Shown here: positions 16,565 to 23,716 of the stretch, in pieces | Layout of the letters: every line of letters starts with the position of its first letter | How positions within the stretch are numbered: the stretch's first letter is position 1 | DNA from: an uncultured Paracoccaceae bacterium | GTDB taxonomy: Bacteria; Pseudomonadota; Alphaproteobacteria; Rhodobacterales; Rhodobacteraceae | Assembly: GCA_947489325.1 (NCBI GenBank) | Contig: CANLDA010000016.1 | Span: 1 to 64,000, forward strand | Direction of reading: 5' to 3' | DNA: 64,000 nucleotides | Translations under genes and position numbers: made by a program | The notes under the pieces: generated by a model | Databases searched by the model: none | What the model was told of the DNA's origin: nothing | The model's input: only the letters and a program-made list of their open reading frames with translations

Positions 16565-17338
16565 GTGGCAAGCGAAACACACGGTGCAGAGCACGGCGCA
16601 GAAGAAGCAGGTGGTCTGGTATTTCACCCGATGGACCAGTTCATCGTTAAGCCACTGTTTGGCGATGGTCCGATTGGTATGTTTACAATCACCAACGCAA
16701 CCTTGTGGATGGCGTTGTCCGTTGTTGCAGTCATCGCACTGATGATCTTTGGCAGCTCACGCCGCGCAATCGTACCAAGCCGCGGTCAATCAATCGCAGA
16801 GCTGGCGTATGGATTTGTTTATAAGATGGTCGAAGATGTGGCTGGCAAAGACGCCGTCAAGTTCTTCCCATATATCATGACACTGTTCATGTTCATCGTC
16901 ATGTCCAACTTTCTTGGCTTGATCCCAATGAGCTTTGCCACAACATCGCACTTTGCTGTGACCGTTGTTCTGGCGTTGGCTGTGTTCCTGACAGTGACCA
17001 TTGTTGGTTTTGTCAAAAATGGCGCGGCTTTCCTTGGTCTTTTCTGGGTGTCCAGCGCGCCATTGGCACTGCGTCCAATTCTGGCCCTGATCGAAGTCAT
17101 CAGCTACTTCGTACGTCCCGTCAGCCACAGCATTCGTCTTGCAGGTAACATCATGGCCGGTCACGCTGTTCTTAAGGTTTTTGCAGGCTTTGCCGCAATC
17201 GCCGTGGTCAGCCCACTGTCGGTTGTCGCAATCACCGCAATGTATGGTCTTGAGGTCCTCGTGGCCTTCATTCAGGCCTATGTCTTTACCATTCTGACCT
17301 GTGTTTACTTGAAAGATGCGCTGCATCCTTCGCACTAA
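16565..17338 (+). CDS. atpB: F0F1 ATP synthase subunit a
   Basis: A 257-residue integral membrane subunit forming the proton half-channels. The essential arginine is Arg191 in [12 protein letters not shown], and five or six transmembrane helices are visible. The start is GTG, preceded by GAGGGGAACTGAAC, only 2 bp after atpI. As in other Rhodobacterales, the F0 genes are an operon separate from F1. Confidence 0.96.
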   Translation: MASETHGAEHGAEEAGGLVFHPMDQFIVKPLFGDGPIGMFTITNATLWMALSVVAVIALMIFGSSRRAIVPSRGQSIAELAYGFVYKMVEDVAGKDAVKFFPYIMTLFMFIVMSNFLGLIPMSFATTSHFAVTVVLALAVFLTVTIVGFVKNGAAFLGLFWVSSAPLALRPILALIEVISYFVRPVSHSIRLAGNIMAGHAVLKVFAGFAAIAVVSPLSVVAITAMYGLEVLVAFIQAYVFTILTCVYLKDALHPSH

Positions 17339-17390
17339 GGTCTGAAACTCAACTCTACCCATTAACTTCCAATCGTAAGGAGATACTATC

Positions 17391-17615
17391 ATGGAAGGTC
17401 AACTCGCACACATCGGCGCAGGTCTCGCAGCAATCGGTTCCGGCGCAGCCGCAATCGGTGTTGGTAACGTTGCAGGCAACTACCTCGCAGGCGCATTGCG
17501 CAACCCATCCGCAGCAGCGTCGCAAACTGCGACTCTGTTCATCGGCATCGCATTTGCAGAAGCACTGGGCATCTTCTCGTTCCTGGTTGCTCTGCTGCTG
17601 ATGTTCGCCGTCTAA
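17391..17615 (+). CDS. atpE: F0F1 ATP synthase subunit c
   Basis: A 74-residue hairpin of two transmembrane helices that forms the rotor ring. The proton carrier is Glu57 (AFAEALGIF), the glycine-rich first helix runs from about 10 to 34, and the polar loop contains RNPSAA. Subunit c is needed in many more copies than its neighbours. Good ribosome site AAGGAG. A strong stem-loop follows at 17640-17669. Confidence 0.97.
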   Translation: MEGQLAHIGAGLAAIGSGAAAIGVGNVAGNYLAGALRNPSAAASQTATLFIGIAFAEALGIFSFLVALLLMFAV

Positions 17616-17639
17616 TCCACGCGGAACCATCCTTACGTG

Positions 17640-17669
17640 CGGGTGGGCAGGTGTAATACCGCCCACCCG
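17640..17669 (+). other. Intercistronic stem-loop after atpE
   Basis: CGGGTGGGC (17640-17648) pairs perfectly with GCCCACCCG (17661-17669) around a 12-base loop in the 84-bp atpE-atpF' gap. There is no T tract, so it is not a normal terminator. It could protect the upstream atpE mRNA from 3' decay and raise subunit c output. Confidence 0.65.
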
Positions 17670-17699
17670 TGATCTAACGGAAGTTTCCAGGAGGACGTT

Positions 17700-18245
17700 A
17701 TGGCGACTGATAGTGCTACATCAGTAGGAAAATGTGTCGATGCGTTCGGCAGTTCAATCGGTATGCCGCAACTGTGCCCTGATTGGGTCGGCAACCAGAT
17801 TTTCTGGGTAGTGGTCACAGTTATTGTGATCTTTTTCGTCTTGTCACGCATCGCGTTGCCACGCATTGCGTCGGTACTGGCGGAACGTCAGGGGACAATT
17901 ACGAATGATATCGCCGCAGCTGAAGAGCTGAAGGCGAAAGCAGTTGAAGCCGAGGGTGCCTATAATAAGGCGCTGGCGGATGCACGTGCCGAGGCACAGC
18001 GCATCGCAGCCGAAGCCAAGGCCGATATTCAAGTTACACTGGACGCTGCGATTGCGAAAGCAGACGCACAGATTGCCGCCAAGGCAGCTGAGTCCGAAAA
18101 AGCGATTTCGGAAATCCGCGCTGGTGCACTGGAAAGTGTAAAAGCAGTGGCGACCGATACCGCAAATGAGATCGTGAATGCGCTGGGTGGTAAGGCAGAC
18201 GCCAAAACCATCGGATCAGCAATTGAAACACGGATGAAGGGATAA
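17700..18245 (+). CDS. atpF': F0F1 ATP synthase subunit b' (AtpF')
   Basis: A 181-residue peripheral stalk subunit. One transmembrane helix (about residues 36-54, [20 protein letters not shown]) is followed by a long alanine/glutamate-rich coiled coil. Having separate b and b' subunits is typical of photosynthetic and related alphaproteobacteria. It precedes atpF by 5 bp. The ribosome site CAGGAGG is close to the ATG. Confidence 0.92.
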   Translation: MATDSATSVGKCVDAFGSSIGMPQLCPDWVGNQIFWVVVTVIVIFFVLSRIALPRIASVLAERQGTITNDIAAAEELKAKAVEAEGAYNKALADARAEAQRIAAEAKADIQVTLDAAIAKADAQIAAKAAESEKAISEIRAGALESVKAVATDTANEIVNALGGKADAKTIGSAIETRMKG

Positions 18246-18250
18246 GAGAT

Positions 18251-18808
18251 ATGCGTAAACTTGCCACTCTTCTTGCCCTGACAACCGCGACCCCGGCTTT
18301 TGCCGCAAGCGGCCCGTTCTTCTCTCTTGGCAATACGGACTTTGTCGTTCTGCTGGGCTTTATCCTGTTCATTGCGGTTTTGGTTTACTTCAAAGTTCCG
18401 GCGATGCTCGGCGGTATGCTGGATCAGCGCGCCGAAGGTATCAAATCTGAATTGGACGAAGCTCGTGCACTGCGCGAAGATGCCCAAACACTGTTGGCCT
18501 CCTTTGAGCGTAAGCAAAAGGAAGTTCAGGATCAGGCGGACCGCATCGTAACACAGGCCAAGGAAGAAGCTGAACTTGCAGCAGAGCAAGCCAAGGTCGA
18601 TCTGGAGCAATCCATTGTGCGCCGTCTGGCTGCAGCGGAAGATCAGATCGCAAGTGCTGAAGCATCTGCGGTGAAAGAAGTACGTGATCAAGCAATTACC
18701 ATCGCAATTGGCGCTGCCAATGATGTGATTGCCAAACAGATGACTGCAACCGAAGGCAACAAGTTGATTGATGCCGCAATTGCAGAAGTTGACGCGAAAA
18801 TTCACTAA
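18251..18808 (+). CDS. atpF: F0F1 ATP synthase subunit b
   Basis: A 185-residue stalk subunit. A hydrophobic N-terminal stretch (about 1-20) comes before the conserved membrane helix FVVLLGFILFIAVLVYFKVP, followed by the coiled coil EARALREDAQTLLASFERKQ. It pairs with b' to hold the F1 head stationary. It is the last gene of the operon, which ends at the terminator at 18843. Confidence 0.93.
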   Translation: MRKLATLLALTTATPAFAASGPFFSLGNTDFVVLLGFILFIAVLVYFKVPAMLGGMLDQRAEGIKSELDEARALREDAQTLLASFERKQKEVQDQADRIVTQAKEEAELAAEQAKVDLEQSIVRRLAAAEDQIASAEASAVKEVRDQAITIAIGAANDVIAKQMTATEGNKLIDAAIAEVDAKIH

Positions 18809-18842
18809 GGCGTCATTTAGACGCTTAGTCAGTGAACATGAA

Positions 18843-18870
18843 AACCCGGCCTCTTGGTCGGGTTTTTCTT
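18843..18870 (+). terminator. Rho-independent terminator of the atp F0 operon
   Basis: AACCCGGCC-tctt-GGTCGGGTT forms a 9-bp stem (one G-T pair) and is followed by TTTCTTT. It starts 34 bp after the atpF stop. Confidence 0.9.
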
Positions 18871-18877
18871 TGCAAAA

Positions 18878-18889
18878 CTTTCTAGAAAG
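18878..18889. repeat. Palindrome CTTTCTAGAAAG
   Basis: A perfect 12-bp palindrome just past the atp terminator and before the convergent GntR gene end. It shares the TTTCTAGAAA core with the 22-bp palindrome at 4438-4459. Confidence 0.7.
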
Positions 18890-18899
18890 CCCTGGCGTG

Positions 18900-19667
18900 T
18901 TATCGCTCTTGTTCGTGGGCGAAGCGTTGTTGCGCAACCTCTTCATTACGCAGGGCTTTGGCCTGATCAGATAGGCTATTTTCTACATAGGTCAGATGCG
19001 CAACAATGGCTGCGCACGCTGCTTCGGGGTCGCGTGACTGTAAGGCGGTGTTGATGGTGCGGTGCTGTTCTAACAGGTCTGACCGTGTGGTGCGTTGTTT
19101 GAACATCATGGAACGATTATAGAACACCCCTTCGCGCAGCAATTCATACATGGACCGCATCATATGCAGCATGATCACATTGTGACTTGCCTCGATAATC
19201 GCAAGGTGGAAATCTGCATCAAGCTGCGCTTCATCGTTTGGGTTTCTCTTAGGATGAGCCGCTTCCATTTTTCGAAAGATTGTGTCGATGACCTTTAGAT
19301 CTGTATCTGAAGCAAATCGTGCGGCACGCCCCGCTGCCAAGCTTTCCATATCACGCCGAAAGGCGATGTAGTCGAACACAGCCTCTTCGTGCGAGCCAAA
19401 AAGGCGGATCAGGGCTGGAGAAAAAGCACTGCCCAATACATCGGCAACGAACACGCCCGCTCCGGCCCGCGAAGTCAGCAGACCTTTGTCCTGAAGGTCT
19501 GCAATCGCTTCCCTCAGGGAGGGGCGTGAAACACCAAGGCGCTCTGACAACTCGCGTTCGCTTGGCAGGCGCTCTCCGGGGCGCAGGATTCCTCTTAGGA
19601 TCAGTTGCTCGATTTGGCGAACCACTGACGTGGAGAGCTTTTCAGGTGTAACTTTTTGAAAGGGCAT
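18900..19667 (-). CDS. GntR family regulator, FadR/FCD type
   Basis: A 255-residue repressor with an N-terminal winged helix (LRPGERLPSERELSERLGVSRPSLREAIADLQDKGLL, split over about residues 30-66) and a C-terminal all-helical FCD effector domain carrying metal/ligand-type Asp and His positions (DADFHLAIIEASHN). ATG 19667 is used; GTG 19676 is an alternative and neither has a clear ribosome site. It is divergent from an aminotransferase. The gap contains three matching GTCA-N7-TGAC repeats, so autoregulation and control of the aminotransferase are likely. The effector is unknown, perhaps an amino or keto acid. Confidence 0.88.
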   Translation of the reverse strand: MPFQKVTPEKLSTSVVRQIEQLILRGILRPGERLPSERELSERLGVSRPSLREAIADLQDKGLLTSRAGAGVFVADVLGSAFSPALIRLFGSHEEAVFDYIAFRRDMESLAAGRAARFASDTDLKVIDTIFRKMEAAHPKRNPNDEAQLDADFHLAIIEASHNVIMLHMMRSMYELLREGVFYNRSMMFKQRTTRSDLLEQHRTINTALQSRDPEAACAAIVAHLTYVENSLSDQAKALRNEEVAQQRFAHEQER

Positions 19668-19682
19668 AATGTTCACTTGGAT

Positions 19683-19701
19683 TGGTCAAAACATATGACC
19701 A
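19683..19701. promoter_or_regulatory. Operator candidate 1 (TGGTCA-N7-TGACCA)
   Basis: A perfect inverted repeat with 6-base arms and a 7-base spacer, 16 bp upstream of the GntR gene start. Core GTCA-N7-TGAC at 19685-19699. It is well placed for autorepression. Confidence 0.65.
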
Positions 19702-19748
19702 CGTCAATGGAGTGGGTTCAAGCTGCAGGTCACGTTTTGTTTCATTGG

Positions 19749-19763
19749 GTCAGTGTTGTTGAC
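19749..19763. promoter_or_regulatory. Operator candidate 2 (GTCA-N7-TGAC)
   Basis: Same 15-bp architecture as the flanking sites, with only the 4-base core arms. Its centre is 64 bp from site 1 and 41 bp from site 3, close to whole helical turns in both cases. Confidence 0.55.
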
Positions 19764-19784
19764 TTATGTTTTAAGTTTGCTCCA

Positions 19785-19809
19785 CATAGGTCACAGGAGG
19801 TGACCTATG
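19785..19809. promoter_or_regulatory. Operator candidate 3, overlapping ribosome site and start codon of the aminotransferase
   Basis: CATAGGTCAC (19785-19794) and GTGACCTATG (19800-19809) are perfect 10-base inverted arms. The 5-base loop AGGAG is the Shine-Dalgarno, and the final ATG is the start codon. The core again reads GTCA-N7-TGAC (19790-19804). As DNA it is an operator; as RNA it would form a hairpin that buries the start codon. Confidence 0.7.
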
Positions 19810-21042
19810 GGATTGACAGAAAATTTTGCTACGCGGGCGGATCGCATGAAGGCGTCTGAAATTCGCGAGTTGTTAAAGCTCTTGGATCAGCCGGACATCA
19901 TCTCCTTTGCAGGCGGTATTCCTGATCCCGCACTGTTTCCGACAGATGCCTTCTCGTCTGCCTATACGCAGACGTTGTCTGGCGCTTCACAGGATCAAGC
20001 CCTGCAATATTCGGTTAGTGAGGGCTATCTGCCTTTGCGTCGCTGGCTGGCAGAGCATATGGCTGCATTGGGCGTGCCCTGCGAGGTAGACAATATTCTG
20101 ATCACCTCAGGATCGCAGCAGGCGTTGGACTATCTTGGCAAGTTGTTTTTGTCTCCCAACGATACGGCGTTGGTGCAATGGCCGACATATCTTGGGGCAT
20201 TAGGGGCCTTTAACGCATATGAGCCGCACTATGATCGTCTGACACTGCGTGGCAATGTGACGCCTCAGACTTATCAGGATCGGGCACGTGCGGTAGGGGG
20301 ACGAGTAAAGTTCGCGTATCTGTCATCGGATTTCGCCAACCCGACCGGCGAAACGGTTGATCATGAGGACCGTTTGGCTGTGTTAACGCTTGCTGAGGCG
20401 CTTGACTGTGCGGTGATCGAGGACGGAGCCTATCAGGCATTGCGATATGATGGAGAGGATATTCCGCCAATAATGGCGCTAGAAATCGCCGAGAAAGGAT
20501 CTATCGAAAACTGTCGCACAATTTATTGCGGATCCTTTTCCAAAACATTGTCACCGGGATTGCGTGTTGGTTGGGTTGTTGCGGCCAAGCCGATTATCTC
20601 GCAATTGGTGTTGTTGAAGCAGGCGGCTGATCTGCATTCGCCAACCATTAATCAGATGGTGGTCCATCAGGTTGCCGAGGCGCAATTCGACAATCATGTC
20701 GCCACAATCAAGGCGGCTTATCATGCGCGTCGTGATGTGATGTTGGCGGCACTGGAACAACACATGCCCAAAGGCGTCGAATGGACGCGCCCGGACGGCG
20801 GGATGTTTATTTGGCTGACCTTGCCGAAAGAGTTGGATGGCGCAGATCTTTTGGCACGCTCCTTAGAAAGCCAGCGCGTGGCCTTTGTTCCAGGACGTGC
20901 GTTTCATGCGGATGGAAGCGGTGGAAACACCCTGCGGCTTAGTTTTTCTTGCGCAGATGCCGAGATGATCACAGAGGGCATGCGTCGGCTTGGTCTTCTC
21001 ATACAAGAGGCATTGTACGAGAAGCGCTCGATTGCGCCCTAA
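19807..21042 (+). CDS. PLP-dependent aminotransferase (class I, 2-aminoadipate/MocR-domain-like)
   Basis: A 411-residue fold-type I aminotransferase resembling LysN/ARO8 and the aminotransferase half of MocR proteins, but without a DNA-binding domain. The PLP lysine is in YCGSFSKTLSPGLRVGW, the aspartate region is AVIEDGAYQALRY, and SFAGGIPDPALFP marks the N-terminus. It probably transfers amino groups between a branched or long amino acid and 2-oxoglutarate. Its ribosome site and ATG are embedded in a perfect palindrome. Divergent from the GntR repressor. Confidence 0.87.
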   Translation: MGLTENFATRADRMKASEIRELLKLLDQPDIISFAGGIPDPALFPTDAFSSAYTQTLSGASQDQALQYSVSEGYLPLRRWLAEHMAALGVPCEVDNILITSGSQQALDYLGKLFLSPNDTALVQWPTYLGALGAFNAYEPHYDRLTLRGNVTPQTYQDRARAVGGRVKFAYLSSDFANPTGETVDHEDRLAVLTLAEALDCAVIEDGAYQALRYDGEDIPPIMALEIAEKGSIENCRTIYCGSFSKTLSPGLRVGWVVAAKPIISQLVLLKQAADLHSPTINQMVVHQVAEAQFDNHVATIKAAYHARRDVMLAALEQHMPKGVEWTRPDGGMFIWLTLPKELDGADLLARSLESQRVAFVPGRAFHADGSGGNTLRLSFSCADAEMITEGMRRLGLLIQEALYEKRSIAP

Positions 21043-21083
21043 ATCGCAATTTTTTGTTAACCATGCTTGCGCACAATGAGGCT

Positions 21084-21461
21084 ATGAAACTTTATGCCCT
21101 TCTTGTCTGTCTTCTCTTGATCGCTTGCGACATACCCAGCCCGTATTTTCGGGGCATAGAGCCCACTAAAATTGAGGTGCAGGGTAGCAGCTTTTCCGTG
21201 CGCCGCAGGGGGAAGTTGGCAGAAGCCATTCGAACCAACACCGAATATGCACCGCGTCTGGGACCCATTGCCCGGCGTGCTGAAATTGCGATTGAAACCG
21301 TTACAGGATGCCCGGTCAAGGAATTGCGTGGCGATCAGGCGGTGGTTCTGGGTATTCTGAAATGCGGCAAACCGGATGACCTTGCGACCATCCGCCGAGG
21401 CCCGGTGCCGGTTACACTCTATTGCGAAAAGGAAGGTGCAGGAGGGCTGTTCTGTTCGTAA
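21084..21461 (+). CDS. Small lipoprotein of unknown function
   Basis: A 125-residue secreted lipoprotein. The signal peptide MKLYALLVCLLLIAC ends in a lipobox (LIAC) with Cys15 as the lipidation site. The mature part includes a motif of alternating charged residues (KIEVQGSSFSVRRRGKLAEA), which looks like a small beta domain, and four later cysteines (CPVKEL, LKCGKP, LYCEKE, LFCS). I do not recognise a named family. ATG 21084 is chosen because the signal peptide begins there; a longer open frame upstream overlaps the aminotransferase. Confidence 0.75.
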   Translation: MKLYALLVCLLLIACDIPSPYFRGIEPTKIEVQGSSFSVRRRGKLAEAIRTNTEYAPRLGPIARRAEIAIETVTGCPVKELRGDQAVVLGILKCGKPDDLATIRRGPVPVTLYCEKEGAGGLFCS

Positions 21462-21475
21462 ATTCGTGACGAATT
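21460..21475. repeat. Palindrome AATTCGT-g-ACGAATT at a convergent gene junction
   Basis: A perfect 15-base palindrome (21461-21475) overlaps the stop codons of two convergent genes. Its AAATTC...GAATT outline resembles the palindrome at 4409-4429. Confidence 0.7.
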
Positions 21476-21929
21476 ATGCGCCCAAGGGTTTGGTCATAAA
21501 CACGGAGGCGTCGGCGGTTTCATATTCTCCGAAGGCTGTGCATTCGACAAACCCGTGACGTTTATACAGACGGATAGCTGCCTCAAGCGGATTGCCTGTT
21601 TCGAGTTTTATGTCTGTCACTCCCAGTTCTTTTGCTTCTGCTAGAAGATGGTTGATGAGCAGATCAGCAATGCCCAAGCCCCGCATGTTTGGATCCACGA
21701 ACATGGATTTGATTTCAGCATAGTCACCTTTGTTGGATAATGCGGCGCACCCCACTGTTTGCTTGTCTTTCTGGGCCACGAAAAACTGCACCGACGGCAC
21801 GCAGAGATCGCTGATTTCCAGATAGTGGCAATCGCCTGCGTCAAACAGGGATTGCATCAATGTATGGCTTGCTTGCAAGAGGGCAGTGGCTTGTGGATCG
21901 CGCGGATCTCCGGGTGTGATTGTGATCAT
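21474..21929 (-). CDS. GNAT family N-acetyltransferase
   Basis: A 151-residue acetyltransferase. The acetyl-CoA loop is in AEIKSMFVDPNMRGLGIADLLINH (V-x-x-x-x-R-G-x-G-I/A), followed by LETGNPLEAAIRLYKRHGF, typical of small-molecule GNATs. It stands alone, convergent with the lipoprotein gene. Substrate unknown. Confidence 0.88.
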   Translation of the reverse strand: MITITPGDPRDPQATALLQASHTLMQSLFDAGDCHYLEISDLCVPSVQFFVAQKDKQTVGCAALSNKGDYAEIKSMFVDPNMRGLGIADLLINHLLAEAKELGVTDIKLETGNPLEAAIRLYKRHGFVECTAFGEYETADASVFMTKPLGA

Positions 21930-21999
21930 GGCGTGTGACCTTTCTTGACGTGACTTGTCTGCCAGCCACTTGTGGCGTAGTCCAGCATAGAATGACTGG

Positions 22000-22344
22000 A
22001 TGGCCCCGATGACGAACGTTGTGTTTATTTGCGAGACATGTTGCCTGAAAGATGGGCAGATGCCAGGTGTGCAATTCGCGGCGCAACTGCGGGATCATTT
22101 GGTATCTGATGATGCAGAGGTACGCCTGACCGCCTGCATGAACATGTGCGATGAGCCAATGTCTCTGTCTCTGCGGGCCAATGGCAAGACAACTTATTTG
22201 TTTGCAGGGGTTGAGGCCACGGATGTTGCCGATGCTGCGGCCTTGGTGCGTCTGTATATCGCGGCACATGATGGCGAAATCACCGATGCGCGAGACGCAG
22301 GTCGGTTGCGTATGTGTCTGCGGGGCAAGGTGCCTGCGCTGTAA
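22000..22344 (+). CDS. DUF1636 family metal-binding protein
   Basis: A 114-residue protein of the DUF1636 family, small cysteine-rich proteins predicted to bind metal and often found beside cobalamin transport genes. The cysteine motifs CETCC (near residue 11) and ACMNMCD (near 46) resemble thioredoxin-like 2Fe-2S ferredoxins. Here it is convergent with cbtA, the gene pair controlled by a B12 riboswitch, which supports a cobalamin or cobalt role. ATG 22009 (MTNVV) is an alternative start. Confidence 0.8.
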   Translation: MAPMTNVVFICETCCLKDGQMPGVQFAAQLRDHLVSDDAEVRLTACMNMCDEPMSLSLRANGKTTYLFAGVEATDVADAAALVRLYIAAHDGEITDARDAGRLRMCLRGKVPAL

Positions 22345-22350
22345 TGAAAA

Positions 22351-22369
22351 GGCCCGGCAGAGCCGGGCC
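22351..22369. terminator. Bidirectional terminator between DUF1636 gene and cbtA
   Basis: GGCCCGGC-aga-GCCGGGCC has perfect 8-bp arms between two convergent genes. On the minus strand it is followed by TTTT, which suits termination of cbtBA. Confidence 0.88.
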
Positions 22370-22379
22370 AATATGATTT

Positions 22380-23066
22380 TCAGTCTTCACTGCGGGAGAG
22401 GAAGTATCCTGCGAAGTATCCCATCACTGACCAGCCAATTGCTGCCATGCCCAACGATTGGGTGACAAATTCCGCGGACAATTCCGGTGGTGCAACCCCA
22501 AAATAGGTATCCAGATGAGGTGCGCCAATCAGATGCGGCAACAAGATCAGGATGCCACCGGCGATCTGCCACAGCCCTGTGCGTGCAAATGCGATCAGTG
22601 ACAAACCTACAGCCGTTGCGATGATTGTCGACAACCACCAAACTTGGCGTGGGGCCAGTTCAGCCGCAGGTGTGCCGGGCAATTCTGGCGGCAAACCAAC
22701 CGCTGGTGCGAGTTGTACCGCGATAAAGCCGCACAAGCCCCAGATCAGACCAGAATTCGCACTGAGCTCCAAGCCGCGTTGCGCTTTGGCAAATCCCATG
22801 GCGGCAACCAGAACAAGGGCATATCCGGTATAGGAGATGACATTGAACACAACCGTCATAATGTGACGATCCCATTCTCCGCCAAGGCCCGGTGTGCCTT
22901 TTTCAGATTGGGTCATTCCGTCGGACAAAAAGTGAAGACGGGCACCTGTTTCATACAATTCGCCTTCCAAAAGAAGTGGAATCACGAACAAAAACTGAAG
23001 CAGGGCCGCCACGGACCCTGCAATCAGACCAGCGAACACAGCGCTGGACAACAAATTTTTAGACAT
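22380..23066 (-). CDS. cbtA: Cobalt transport subunit CbtA
   Basis: A 228-residue membrane protein with about five or six transmembrane helices, predicted with CbtB to take up cobalt for cobalamin synthesis. Family marks include the N-terminal AGLIAGSVAALLQFLFVIPL, GLIWGLCGFIAVQLAPAVGLPPELPG and the histidine-bearing LLPHLIGAP. It follows cbtB by 17 bp under a cobalamin riboswitch, so it should be off when B12 is plentiful. Confidence 0.92.
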   Translation of the reverse strand: MSKNLLSSAVFAGLIAGSVAALLQFLFVIPLLLEGELYETGARLHFLSDGMTQSEKGTPGLGGEWDRHIMTVVFNVISYTGYALVLVAAMGFAKAQRGLELSANSGLIWGLCGFIAVQLAPAVGLPPELPGTPAAELAPRQVWWLSTIIATAVGLSLIAFARTGLWQIAGGILILLPHLIGAPHLDTYFGVAPPELSAEFVTQSLGMAAIGWSVMGYFAGYFLSRSED

Positions 23067-23083
23067 CTTTTATGGCCTGTCGC

Positions 23084-23254
23084 TTAGTGGCAGGGGAATG
23101 CCATGGCGTGACGCTGGTCATGTGCTGCGTCGTGCAGAACAGTGGCCTGTGCCATGCCAGAAACGGTCAGCAGTGCAACGCCAACAGTCAGGGCCAGTAC
23201 ATATGCGCCAAAACCAGTGCGTGTTGTTGCGATATTTGCAGTTTGTGTAGTCAT
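23084..23254 (-). CDS. cbtB: Cobalt transport subunit CbtB
   Basis: A 56-residue single-span membrane protein. One transmembrane helix (about residues 15-36) is followed by a short metal-binding tail rich in histidine, HDAAHDQRHAMAFPCH, the hallmark of CbtB. ATG 23254 has AGGAG 10 bases upstream. The riboswitch and its expression-platform hairpin lie directly upstream. Confidence 0.92.
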   Translation of the reverse strand: MTTQTANIATTRTGFGAYVLALTVGVALLTVSGMAQATVLHDAAHDQRHAMAFPCH

Positions 23255-23271
23255 TTCAATCTTCTCCTGTT

Positions 23272-23289
23272 CCCGTCACACCCGACGGG
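23272..23289 (-). promoter_or_regulatory. Expression-platform hairpin of the cobalamin riboswitch
   Basis: CCCGTC-N6-GACGGG is a perfect 6-bp stem located 4 bp upstream of the cbtB ribosome site on the minus strand. It lies between the B12 box and the start codon, where a translational switch would act. Confidence 0.6.
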
Positions 23290-23299
23290 GTGGGGTTTT

Positions 23300-23485
23300 T
23301 GTTCATACACATGGCTGGTCTCCTGGCTCGCGGGTCTGCGCGTCACCCTCCCTTCCCAGGGGTATCCCCCAGTGGCAATGAAGGCACGCTCGCCGCTTAC
23401 AGTCGCGGGGGCGGCTGTGGCTTGGGGCAAGGCCCTTTCCACATTCCCAATGTCGTCCACGCAGGTCAGAATCTGATCCATACGC
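23300..23485 (-). ncRNA. Cobalamin riboswitch upstream of cbtBA
   Basis: On the minus strand the conserved elements appear in order: GGGAATGTGG (near 23450), GCCACAGCCGCCCCCGCGAC then TGTAAGCGG, GCCACTGGGGG and GGGAAGGGAGGGTG, and the B12 box AGCCAGGAGACCAGCC at 23313-23328. This is the adenosylcobalamin aptamer that represses downstream uptake genes when B12 is bound. Outer boundaries are approximate. The remaining 23486-23716 holds no gene I can support, only the smc upstream region. Confidence 0.95.
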
Positions 23486-23610
23486 TTGGAACACCATGTC
23501 GTTCATGTCTGACCGATAAGGGGCACATAGGTCAAGATGGTTTGCGACATTCTGCTGTAATTCTGCGGCTTGATATTCAACAGATGAAATCACTGTGTTC
23601 ATCGATATAT

Positions 23611-23619
23611 TGTGGATAA
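23611..23619 (-). other. Single perfect DnaA box upstream of smc
   Basis: TGTGGATAA is the exact complement of the TTATCCACA consensus and lies about 100 bp before smc in an AT-rich stretch. One box alone does not make an origin; it could be a DnaA titration or regulatory site, or chance. Confidence 0.4.
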
Positions 23620-23716
23620 CTTAGAAGAATCCTCAATATTATGTGGAATATCGTTGACTCGGACCCTCCAGCCTTTCCAATGTTAACAGACAAAGGAATC
23701 ACGAGGCATCCGCTAC

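Noticed and set aside
23303-23602. A 99-codon minus-strand frame over the cobalamin riboswitch
   Set aside because: It reads through the aptamer and B12 box; composition is explained by conserved RNA sequence, and no protein family is recognised.
23611-23619. Replication origin near smc
   Set aside because: Only one perfect DnaA box, with no dnaA, dnaN, parAB or hemE nearby and no box cluster.
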